DNA of 29,008 nt from an uncultured Bacilli bacterium (lineage in GTDB: Bacteria; Bacillota_I; Bacilli_A; RF39; UBA660), in assembly GCA_934096805.1 (NCBI GenBank), contig CAKOMW010000008.1, forward strand, positions 1-29,008. Direction: 5' to 3'. Under the pieces are notes generated by a model, which worked only from the letters and a program-made list of their open reading frames with translations, had not been told where the DNA came from and made no database searches. This document shows positions 15,618 to 21,998 of this stretch, one piece after another. A program made the translations under genes and the position numbers. The stretch's first letter is position 1. Each line of letters begins with the position of its first letter.

Positions 15618-15974
15618 ATGGGGAAGTATAATGTTGGTAGTGTAGTAACAGGTAGTGTTACGGGAATAGAAAAATATGGTATTTTTGTTAGTTTAGATGA
15701 ATATTATAATGGACTTATACATATATCTGAAATATCCGATGGTTTTGTAAGAGATGTTAATGATTATGTTAAATATGGGGATGTAATTAAGGCTAAGGTT
15801 ATTGATGTTGATGATGATACTTTTCATGTTAAGCTTAGTATTAAAGACATGGATCATAAGGCAAAAATAAAGAAAAAAAGAGAAATAAAAGAAGTAGGAA
15901 GTGGATTTGGTATTTTAGAAAATAATTTGGATGATTGGATAAATATCAAAATTGAAGAGATAGATAAAAAATAG
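15618..15974 (+). CDS. S1 RNA-binding domain protein (YugI/CvfD type)
   Basis: A 118-aa protein with a single S1 (OB-fold) domain at residues 1-75: GSVVTGSVTGIEKYGIFVSL, then GLIHISEIS and a VKLSIKD strand. A Lys-rich stretch and a short acidic tail follow. Single-S1 proteins of this size in Bacillota (YugI, general stress protein 13; CvfD in pneumococcus) associate with ribosomes or RNA and influence translation. ATG 15618 is chosen: GGAAGTG is well spaced and the promoter places the transcript start at about 15605. ATG 15612 is possible. Confidence 0.85.
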   Translation: MGKYNVGSVVTGSVTGIEKYGIFVSLDEYYNGLIHISEISDGFVRDVNDYVKYGDVIKAKVIDVDDDTFHVKLSIKDMDHKAKIKKKREIKEVGSGFGILENNLDDWINIKIEEIDKK

Positions 15975-16006
15975 TGTTGAAAATTTAAAAAAATTTTGTT
16001 TTTGTA

Positions 16007-16035
16007 TTGACAAAAGTTTCATAATATATTATATT
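16007..16035 (+). promoter_or_regulatory. tRNA operon promoter
   Basis: TTGACA (16007-16012), 17-bp spacer, TATATT (16030-16035); consensus -35. Confidence 0.85.
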
Positions 16036-16063
16036 TATATACGTCGACACATGATTTTTTTTC

Positions 16064-16140
16064 GGGCGATTAGCTCAGTTGGTTAGAGCACCTGCCTTAC
16101 AAGCAGGGGGTCGGGAGTTCGAGTCTCTCATCGCCCACCA
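16064..16140 (+). tRNA. tRNA-Val (UAC)
   Basis: Full cloverleaf; acceptor GGGCGAT pairs with ATCGCCC. The anticodon loop CTTACAA gives UAC. CCA is encoded. First of ten tRNAs in one transcript. Confidence 0.97.
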
Positions 16141-16144
16141 TTTT

Positions 16145-16220
<76 letters not shown>

Positions 16221-16223
16221 TGT

Positions 16224-16307
16224 GGAGTGATAGCGAAGTGGCCAAACGCGGCAGACTGTAAATCTGTTCCTTCGGGTTCGGTGGTTCAAATCCACCTCGC
16301 TCCACCA
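16224..16307 (+). tRNA. tRNA-Tyr (GUA)
   Basis: Class II tRNA with long variable arm; acceptor GGAGTGA; anticodon loop CTGTAAA reads GUA; CCA encoded. Confidence 0.97.
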
Positions 16308-16318
16308 TCTAGTTTTGT

Positions 16319-16393
16319 TGCCTCGTAGCCAAGCGGTAAGGCACGAGACTTTGACTCTCGCATGCGCTAGTTCGAATCTAGCCGAGGCAACCA
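16319..16393 (+). tRNA. tRNA-Gln (UUG)
   Basis: Acceptor TGCCTCG pairs with CGAGGCA (U1-A72, usual for Gln); anticodon loop CTTTGAC reads UUG; CCA encoded. Confidence 0.97.
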
Positions 16394-16404
16394 TCTTTAT
16401 TTTT

Positions 16405-16480
16405 GTTCCGCTAGCTCAGTCGGTAGAGCATTTGACTTTTAATCAAAGGGTCTGGAGTTCGAATCTCCAGCGGGACACCA
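16405..16480 (+). tRNA. tRNA-Lys (UUU)
   Basis: Acceptor GTTCCGC pairs with GCGGGAC; anticodon loop CTTTTAA reads UUU; CCA encoded. Confidence 0.97.
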
Positions 16481-16488
16481 TTTTTTAT

Positions 16489-16577
16489 GCCTGAGTGGCG
16501 GAATAGGTAGACGCACAGGACTTAAAATCCTGCGAGGTTCATCCCTCGTGCCGGTTCAAGTCCGGCCTTAGGCACCA
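16489..16577 (+). tRNA. tRNA-Leu (UAA)
   Basis: Class II tRNA with long variable arm; acceptor GCCTGAG; anticodon loop CTTAAAA reads UAA; CCA encoded. Confidence 0.97.
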
Positions 16578-16584
16578 AATACAA

Positions 16585-16675
16585 GGAGGAATACCCAAGT
16601 CTGGTTGAAGGGACCGGTCTTGAAAACCGGGAGGTCGGCAACGGCGCAGGGGTTCGAATCCCTTTTCCTCCGCCA
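16585..16675 (+). tRNA. tRNA-Ser (UGA)
   Basis: Class II tRNA; acceptor GGAGGAA; anticodon loop CTTGAAA reads UGA, decoding UCN; discriminator G; CCA encoded. Confidence 0.97.
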
Positions 16676-16691
16676 TATATATTTATTTTAT

Positions 16692-16768
<77 letters not shown>

Positions 16769-16770
16769 AT

Positions 16771-16846
16771 GGTTCCGTGGTGTAGTGGTTATCACGTCTG
16801 CCTGTCACGCAGAAGATCGCGGGTTCAAGTCCCGTCGGAACCGCCA
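16771..16846 (+). tRNA. tRNA-Asp (GUC)
   Basis: Acceptor GGTTCCG pairs with CGGAACC; anticodon loop CTGTCAC reads GUC; discriminator G; CCA encoded. Two bases separate it from fMet. Confidence 0.97.
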
Positions 16847-16854
16847 TTATTTTT

Positions 16855-16930
<76 letters not shown>

Positions 16931-16940
16931 TTATGATGTT

Positions 16941-16968
16941 AAACTCTTGGAAAAAGGGTTTTTATTTT
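16941..16968 (+). terminator. Terminator of tRNA operon
   Basis: AAACTCTT (16941-16948) pairs with AAGGGTTT (16954-16961), one G-T pair, then TTTATTTT. Confidence 0.82.
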
Positions 16969-17024
16969 GCTTTATTGTTTAATTTTTTGAAAAAAAGTTA
17001 TATAATATTTATGGAGGTATTTTT

Positions 17025-17801
17025 ATGAATGAGATGTTTAATTTAAATGGAAAAGTGGCAGTTGTAACTGGCGCATCTTCTGGACTTGGTAGAAGTGCTG
17101 CTTTGATGTATGCTAAATGTGGAGCTGATGTGGCTATATTAGATTTAAGCTTGGATAGTCTTTCTTCAGTAAAAGAGGAAATTGAAGCTTTAGGCACTAA
17201 AGTTTTAGCCATAGAATGTGATGTATCTAAAGAAGATATGGTATCGATTGCTGTTTCTAAAATAATTGATTATTTTGGACATGTTGATATTTTGTTAAAT
17301 AATGCTGGAGTAGCTGTTCGTGGTGGTGTTGAAGATTTAACTGTATCAGATTGGGATAAGTCATTTGATGTTAATGTGAAAGGAATGTATTTACTTAGTA
17401 AATATATTATACCTGGTATGAAAGAGAGAAAATATGGAAAGATTGTAAATATTGCTTCAGTTAATGCTGTTATTGCAGATAAAAATGATATTTTTATAAG
17501 ACATAGTTATAATGCTTCAAAAGCTGCTGTTTTGGGACTTACGACAGGTATGGCTTGTTCGTATGCTAAATATGGTATAACTGTTAATGCTATAGGACCA
17601 GCACTTTTTAAGACTGGTATGACTCGTAATACATTATTTAAATCAGAAGAATTTTTAAATGGTTATAATATGCTTAATCCTAGTTGTCGACCTGGAAACG
17701 ATGATGAACTTAATGGAACAATTCTTTATTTATCAAGTGATGCTTCTAGTTATGTTCAAGGTCAGTTTATAATAGTAGACGGTGGAGGAGCTTTAGTTTA
17801 G
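17025..17801 (+). CDS. Short-chain dehydrogenase/reductase
   Basis: A 258-aa classical SDR using NAD(P)(H). The cofactor motif TGASSGLG is at 15-22 and NNAG at about 92-95. The catalytic residues are S145, Y162 and K166 (YNASK). The closing DGG is typical. The sequence style (NLNGKVAVVTGASSGLG, internal VNAIGPALFKTGMT) is closest to gluconate 5-dehydrogenase/FabG-like members, but the substrate cannot be read from sequence. TATGGAGG precedes ATG 17025; a TATAAT lies at 17001-17006 without a clear -35. It stands alone between the tRNA cluster and the WG-repeat gene, so context gives no pathway. Confidence 0.9.
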   Translation: MNEMFNLNGKVAVVTGASSGLGRSAALMYAKCGADVAILDLSLDSLSSVKEEIEALGTKVLAIECDVSKEDMVSIAVSKIIDYFGHVDILLNNAGVAVRGGVEDLTVSDWDKSFDVNVKGMYLLSKYIIPGMKERKYGKIVNIASVNAVIADKNDIFIRHSYNASKAAVLGLTTGMACSYAKYGITVNAIGPALFKTGMTRNTLFKSEEFLNGYNMLNPSCRPGNDDELNGTILYLSSDASSYVQGQFIIVDGGGALV

Positions 17802-17809
17802 AGTTTTTC

Positions 17810-17838
17810 TTGACTTTTAACTTTATTTTGTATATATT
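17810..17838 (+). promoter_or_regulatory. Promoter of WG-repeat-like gene
   Basis: TTGACT (17810-17815), 17-bp spacer, TATATT (17833-17838). Predicted start is about 17845, leaving a very short leader. Confidence 0.75.
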
Positions 17839-17858
17839 ATTTTTGGGGTGTGATGGAA

Positions 17859-18689
17859 ATGTTTAGATTTAAAAATGAAAATGATGAAGAAAAGATAATT
17901 AATTTAGATAATTATTTACTTCTTGATAGTAAGAATCTTGAGGAAAATGCTCATAAAGTGCTTAAATTTGATCACTTAGATGGTAGTATTGATAGTGAGG
18001 ATTATATATTTTCCAATGGAATTATTGTAAAGAACAAAAAATATGCTTTATATGATTTTTTTGGTAATAAATTATCTGAAGATTATAAATGTGCTTATCC
18101 TCTCTTAAATGACAATATGTTTTATGTCACTAATAAAGTAAAAGGAAATGATAATGCTTTGAAAATGGTCCAAACATATGGAATAGTAGATAGCAATGGG
18201 GAAGAAGTTTTTGAAGCAGAAGATATTTTTGATAGTATTGTTCCTGTAGCTAGACATGCTTCTGCTAATGAAGTGAGTGAGGAAGAAGAATTTGAAAAAA
18301 TTTTTGAAGATGGAAAAGTAGGCTTTAAAGATTCTTTAGGGAAAATAATAGTTACTCCAATATATGATTATGGTTTTTATAAAGATGATAAATTTATTGT
18401 GCAAGAAAATTCTCGTATTTATATCTTTGATAAAAATGGTAATAATATTATTATAAATGAAAAAATAAAGAAAATATGTGATAAATTAATTACAAGTTTA
18501 AAACTGAATGTTGGTGATAATTATAGTGATTTAGAGCTTTTCTATAATTTGCATTTTCTAATTGATATTTTAGACGGATGTTATTATCTTTATGATTTAG
18601 AAAATGATAAAGTAGTTAAAGCAAATGAGTTATTGCCTTGTGATGAAAAAGTAAGTAAAAAAGGTTCATTTGTTAGAAAGAGGAAGTAA
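17859..18689 (+). CDS. WG-repeat-like protein, function unknown
   Basis: A 276-aa soluble, acidic protein with repeats of the WG/KWG type in degenerate form: YALYDFFGNKL, YGIVDSNGEEVFE, VGFKDSLGKIIVTPIYDYG and IYIFDKNGN. These suggest a small beta-propeller-like fold, usually a protein-interaction module. It has neither signal peptide nor membrane helix. GGGGTG at 17845-17850 is the ribosome binding site. ATG 17859 is best spaced, with ATG 17853 the alternative. No strong terminator follows. Confidence 0.65.
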   Translation: MFRFKNENDEEKIINLDNYLLLDSKNLEENAHKVLKFDHLDGSIDSEDYIFSNGIIVKNKKYALYDFFGNKLSEDYKCAYPLLNDNMFYVTNKVKGNDNALKMVQTYGIVDSNGEEVFEAEDIFDSIVPVARHASANEVSEEEEFEKIFEDGKVGFKDSLGKIIVTPIYDYGFYKDDKFIVQENSRIYIFDKNGNNIIINEKIKKICDKLITSLKLNVGDNYSDLELFYNLHFLIDILDGCYYLYDLENDKVVKANELLPCDEKVSKKGSFVRKRK

Positions 18690-18732
18690 AAAATATAAAA
18701 ATTTTCTATTTAACTATTTAAAAAATAAAAAA

Positions 18733-18756
18733 AATATGTTATGATAATAACATATT
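18733..18756. promoter_or_regulatory. Perfect inverted repeat just before tRNA-Lys
   Basis: AATATGTTAT and ATAACATATT, 10 bp each, surround GATA. It ends 3 bp before the tRNA gene and includes a possible -10 (TATGAT, 18740-18745). It could be an operator over the tRNA promoter or a hairpin ending the upstream transcript, though no T-run follows. Confidence 0.45.
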
Positions 18757-18759
18757 CTT

Positions 18760-18835
18760 GGTTCCTTAGCTCAGCTGGTAGAGCAACAGACTCTTAATCT
18801 GTGGGTCCAGGGTTCGAACCCCTGAGGGATCACCA
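18760..18835 (+). tRNA. tRNA-Lys (CUU)
   Basis: Acceptor GGTTCCT pairs with AGGGATC with two G-T pairs. The anticodon loop CTCTTAA reads CUU. CCA is encoded. It is a lone second lysine tRNA for AAG, apart from the ten-gene cluster. Confidence 0.96.
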
Positions 18836-18846
18836 TTTTGAATATT

Positions 18847-18864
18847 AGTTCTTTATGAAGAACT
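18847..18864 (+). terminator. Hairpin after tRNA-Lys
   Basis: AGTTCTT and AAGAACT pair over TATG. It has no T-run of its own and stands in front of the stronger bidirectional hairpin. Confidence 0.45.
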
Positions 18865-18867
18865 TAA

Positions 18868-18904
18868 TAAAAAAACTTCACAAGTGTGAGGTTTTTATTT
18901 TTTT
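18868..18904. terminator. Bidirectional terminator between tRNA-Lys and vanY-like gene
   Basis: AAAAACTTCACA (18871-18882) and TGTGAGGTTTTT (18885-18896) pair with one G-T pair. T-rich runs lie on both sides, so it can stop tRNA-Lys (plus) and the carboxypeptidase gene (minus). Confidence 0.82.
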
Positions 18905-19770
18905 TCTATATATCTATAATAATATTCATCGTATGATAAGTCTTTGTGATTTTTGTACATATCAGTTGCTACTTTGACCCCTACATATCTATAATGCCAA
19001 GATTCATATGTGTAACCAGTTATATCTTCTTTACTTTTTTCATATCTAAGAATAAATCCATATTTATGAGCATTATCTTTCATCCAATTAAATGATTCTG
19101 TTTTATCGAATGTTAACATATTTCCGTCTTTGGTTGAGGAAACGTCAATTGTTAGACCAGTTTGATGTTCTGAATAACCAGGTCTTGCAGTATCACTGTC
19201 AGCGGAAGCGATTCCTCCAGTTTCAACAGCATAGTCATATAGTTCTTTTTGTCTTGAATAAGCCCTGTAACCAGATTGTCCATATACAGGAGTATTATTT
19301 TTAATTGAGGCTTCTGATAATTCTTCAAACTTTTCTTTAGCTTCTTTTCGCATAAGTCTTACATATGAGTTCCCATATATAAAATATTTGTCGTTTATTT
19401 TTTCTAAGTCATCTGGCTCATAGTTTTCTGTTAAAAAGTTATATTTGTTTACTAAGATTAAATTGTTATATGACATATCAGTTTTTCTTGTATTAGTGTA
19501 ATAATCTTTATCTAATCCTATGTTTGTTAGAGTTACTGCTTTACAATAGCTATATTTTGTTTTATTTCTATAGATAAAGTACCTTTCTATATTTTCTAAT
19601 TTATAGTCGATACATTTTTTGTAATTAGAAACTTCTTTTCTTTCGCTTGGACTTATTTTTTCTTCTAAAATCTTATATTCTTTTCTGTTTTGTATTTTAT
19701 CTATGTTAAATACAGCAAAAATACATATTGCAATAAAGAATATTAGAATTAAATATTTTATTATTTTCAT
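18895..19770 (-). CDS. VanY-type D,D-carboxypeptidase (peptidase M15)
   Basis: A 291-aa protein with an N-terminal membrane helix or signal anchor (about 4-22) and the catalytic domain outside the cell. M15B hallmarks are present: SGYRAYSRQ; then GYSEHQTGLTIDV with zinc ligands H202 and D209; then ESWHYRYVG with H259. It would remove the terminal D-Ala from peptidoglycan stem peptides, or act as an LdcB-type L,D-carboxypeptidase on tetrapeptides; the two cannot be told apart here. There is no resistance-gene context, so a housekeeping role is likelier than vancomycin resistance. AAGGAAGGA lies before ATG 19770. It diverges from the DacF-like gene. Confidence 0.9.
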   Translation of the reverse strand: MKIIKYLILIFFIAICIFAVFNIDKIQNRKEYKILEEKISPSERKEVSNYKKCIDYKLENIERYFIYRNKTKYSYCKAVTLTNIGLDKDYYTNTRKTDMSYNNLILVNKYNFLTENYEPDDLEKINDKYFIYGNSYVRLMRKEAKEKFEELSEASIKNNTPVYGQSGYRAYSRQKELYDYAVETGGIASADSDTARPGYSEHQTGLTIDVSSTKDGNMLTFDKTESFNWMKDNAHKYGFILRYEKSKEDITGYTYESWHYRYVGVKVATDMYKNHKDLSYDEYYYRYIEKK

Positions 19771-19794
19771 TTTGAATATCCTTCCTTTCGTTAA

Positions 19795-19823
19795 TTCAAA
19801 GTATATAAGGTATAGACTTTGAA
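19795..19823 (-). promoter_or_regulatory. Inverted repeat in leader of vanY-like gene
   Basis: TTCAAAGT (19795-19802) and ACTTTGAA (19816-19823), 8 bp perfect with a 13-base centre. It lies in the 5' region of the minus-strand gene; a plausible -10 (TATACT) sits inside it. Operator or leader hairpin are both possible. Confidence 0.4.
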
Positions 19824-19957
19824 CTTTTTTATAATGATTAAATAGTTCTTTTGATTGAACTCCTCCCTATATATATCTTAACACTAAAGTATATTAAAAT
19901 AAATAAAAAATAAGTCTAAATTTATCTATTTGTCATATTTTTTAATGAGGTGGTATT

Positions 19958-21115
19958 ATTAAAAAGATAATTACTTTGTTACTATTAATAGGTTTGATGC
20001 CTTTTCCTATTTTTGCATTAGAAACTAATAATAAAGAAGTTGAAATGACTCCTCATGCTACATCTTCAGTTATGATTGAGGCTACAACTGGACAGATTCT
20101 TTATAATAAAGATGCTAATAAAAAACACGAAGTTGCTTCTCTTACAAAAATGATGGGTCTTATTCTTATTTTTGATGCTATTGAAAAGGGCGCTTTGAAA
20201 ACAGATGAGATTTTAACAACATCAGAGAATGCTAAAAACATGGGTGGTTCTCAAATATGGCTTGAAACGGGAGAAAAAATATCGGTTGATGATTTATTAA
20301 AAGGAATAATAATGGCTTCCGCTAATGACGCAATGGTTTTAATGGCAGAAAGGGTTTCAGGAACAGAAGAAGCTTTTGTAAAGGGTATGAATAATAAAGC
20401 TAAGGAGCTTGGCTTAAAAAATACTTATTTTAAGAATAGTACAGGTTTAGATGAAGATGGGTCTTATTCAAGTGCCTATGATATGGCTCTTATAGCTAAA
20501 GAACTTATAAAGTATGATAAAGTTTTTAATTATTCTAAAAACTATGAAAGTTATATTAGAGAAAACACAAGTAATAAAACATGGATTACTAATACAAATA
20601 AATTAGTTAGATTTTATACAGGAACAGATGGTTTAAAAACAGGGATGACTGATAAAGCAGGTTCTTGTATGGCTGTTACTACTAAAAGGGATGGATTAAG
20701 ATTAATTGTAGTAACACTAGGGTTTAGTGATTCTAAAGTTAGAAATCAAGAAACAATGGATCTTTTAGATTATGGTTTTAATCAATATGAAGCGAAAGTT
20801 ATAAAAAATAAAAATGATGTGGTGGGACAATTAAAATTAGAAAAAGCAAATAAGGATAAAATAGATTTAGTCTTAGATGATGATGCAGTTATAATTAATA
20901 AAAAAATAGATGGTCAAAAAGATTATCAATATGAGATTAAAACAAGTGAGTTTACTTATCCAATAAAAAAAGGTGACAAATTAGGAGAGTTCCAAATAAA
21001 AGATAATGATAAAATAATTAACTCTATTGATTTAGTAGCAAAAGATAATATTAATAAATTAAATGTATTTAAACTTTATTTAAAAACTTTTAAAGATGTT
21101 TTAATAGGTAATTAG
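19958..21115 (+). CDS. DacF/PBP5-type serine D,D-carboxypeptidase with ATT start
   Basis: A peptidase S11 enzyme that trims the terminal D-Ala of peptidoglycan pentapeptides outside the cell. The active-site motifs are intact: SLTK at 61-64, SAN at 121-123, KTG at 227-229. From ATT 19958 it is 385 aa, with a standard signal peptide (two lysines, a Leu/Ile core, PIFA cleavage near 21). An in-frame TGA at 19946-19948 bounds the start, and no ATG, GTG or CTG follows until a TTG at 19976. That TTG is 22 bp beyond GAGGTGG (19947-19953) and would drop the lysines. ATT at 19958 (or 19955) is therefore the best start, unless the base is a sequence error. A C-terminal PBP5 beta domain (about 285-365) is present. 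The extreme C-terminus lacks a strongly hydrophobic anchor. Confidence 0.9.
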   Translation: MKKIITLLLLIGLMPFPIFALETNNKEVEMTPHATSSVMIEATTGQILYNKDANKKHEVASLTKMMGLILIFDAIEKGALKTDEILTTSENAKNMGGSQIWLETGEKISVDDLLKGIIMASANDAMVLMAERVSGTEEAFVKGMNNKAKELGLKNTYFKNSTGLDEDGSYSSAYDMALIAKELIKYDKVFNYSKNYESYIRENTSNKTWITNTNKLVRFYTGTDGLKTGMTDKAGSCMAVTTKRDGLRLIVVTLGFSDSKVRNQETMDLLDYGFNQYEAKVIKNKNDVVGQLKLEKANKDKIDLVLDDDAVIINKKIDGQKDYQYEIKTSEFTYPIKKGDKLGEFQIKDNDKIINSIDLVAKDNINKLNVFKLYLKTFKDVLIGN

Positions 21116-21135
21116 ATTGATTATCTATTTTTTTT
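21113..21135 (+). terminator. Terminator after DacF-like gene
   Basis: TAGAT and ATCTA (21113-21117 with 21123-21127), then eight T. The stem is short; the T-run is strong. Confidence 0.6.
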
Positions 21136-21167
21136 ACAAAGTTTTACAAAAGTTAGCTATAAAGGAA

Positions 21168-21197
21168 TTGACTATTATGTAAAAACACATATATAAT
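21168..21197 (+). promoter_or_regulatory. Promoter of 21229 gene
   Basis: TTGACT (21168-21173), 18-bp spacer, TATAAT (21192-21197). Confidence 0.65.
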
Positions 21198-21228
21198 TAA
21201 GTTATAGAATAAAGGGAGGAAAGTGAAT

Positions 21229-21849
21229 ATGAAAAAGAAAAATACGGGGTTAGTGATTGTATTAGTAATTTTATTGTTGGGACTAGTTGGTTACATTTGT
21301 TATGATAAGTTTGTTGTGTCAAATGAAGATGATTCTGCTTTAAAAGAAATGACTAGCAAGTATGAAAATGCTCAAAACAAAATAAAGGAAATGGAAAGTA
21401 AACTTACAAGTTCCACTAGTAAGAATTATATTGTAAATAATGAAGAGGGTACTAAAGAAGATATACATGTTTATGCAATTGGATATCAAGGAATGGCTTA
21501 CACTTATAATGGAGAGTTCTATTTTGCTTATGGCTATAATGATTATGAATCTATTTTTGATGGTGATGTTACTAAGGGGACAAAGCTAAATATTAAAGAA
21601 AGTGATATCAATAGAGTATTTATTGCTAAAAACTATACTGCTTCTGAACCTGCTGTGAATGTGTATTTTATTTATAAGAATGGTTCAGTAGAAAGAATGA
21701 ATAAAGGAAAAGTAGAAGTTCTTAAGGATTATAAAGTTGATGATTTAAGAGTTAAATGTAATAAAAGAGGGGATATAGGTAATTGTGAAGTTTATTCTTA
21801 TGATTTGACTTTACAAGATGGTACTACTAAAACAGTGGAAGAAAAATAA
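21229..21849 (+). CDS. Membrane-anchored extracellular protein, unknown
   Basis: A 206-aa protein. An N-terminal membrane helix (about 7-27) follows three lysines. A short coiled-coil-like stretch rich in Lys, Glu and Ser comes next (about 38-62). The outer domain of ~140 residues is beta-rich and Tyr-rich, with one CNKRGDIGNC Cys pair near 184-193 that could form a disulphide. I do not recognise the fold. AGGGAGG before ATG 21229 fixes the start; an in-frame GTG at 21223 is too close to it. It has its own promoter and terminator. Confidence 0.65.
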   Translation: MKKKNTGLVIVLVILLLGLVGYICYDKFVVSNEDDSALKEMTSKYENAQNKIKEMESKLTSSTSKNYIVNNEEGTKEDIHVYAIGYQGMAYTYNGEFYFAYGYNDYESIFDGDVTKGTKLNIKESDINRVFIAKNYTASEPAVNVYFIYKNGSVERMNKGKVEVLKDYKVDDLRVKCNKRGDIGNCEVYSYDLTLQDGTTKTVEEK

Positions 21850-21856
21850 TATTTTA

Positions 21857-21888
21857 TGAAACAGATAATTTTATATTGTCTGTTTTTT
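21857..21888 (+). terminator. Terminator after 21229 gene
   Basis: AAACAGATAAT (21859-21869) pairs with ATTGTCTGTTT (21875-21885), one G-T pair, then T-run. Confidence 0.88.
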
Positions 21889-21938
21889 CAATTTCATTTA
21901 AGAAATAATTGTTATTATTTTGTCATAGGGGTTGCTTA

Positions 21939-21966
21939 TAATAAAACGACATATTATGTTTTATTA
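21939..21966. promoter_or_regulatory. Inverted repeat over promoter of beta-helix protein gene
   Basis: TAATAAAAC (21939-21947) and GTTTTATTA (21958-21966) are perfect 9-bp arms around a 10-bp AT-rich centre. A TATAAT (21973-21978) follows directly, and its -35 position (about 21950-21955) falls inside the repeat. This is the placement expected of an operator. Confidence 0.5.
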
Positions 21967-21998
21967 GCGTAATATAATGAAAAAAGGAGGAGATGACG

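Noticed and set aside
18895..19770. Vancomycin-resistance vanY
   Set aside because: No vanA/B/H/X/R/S genes are nearby; the M15 enzyme is better read as a housekeeping carboxypeptidase.
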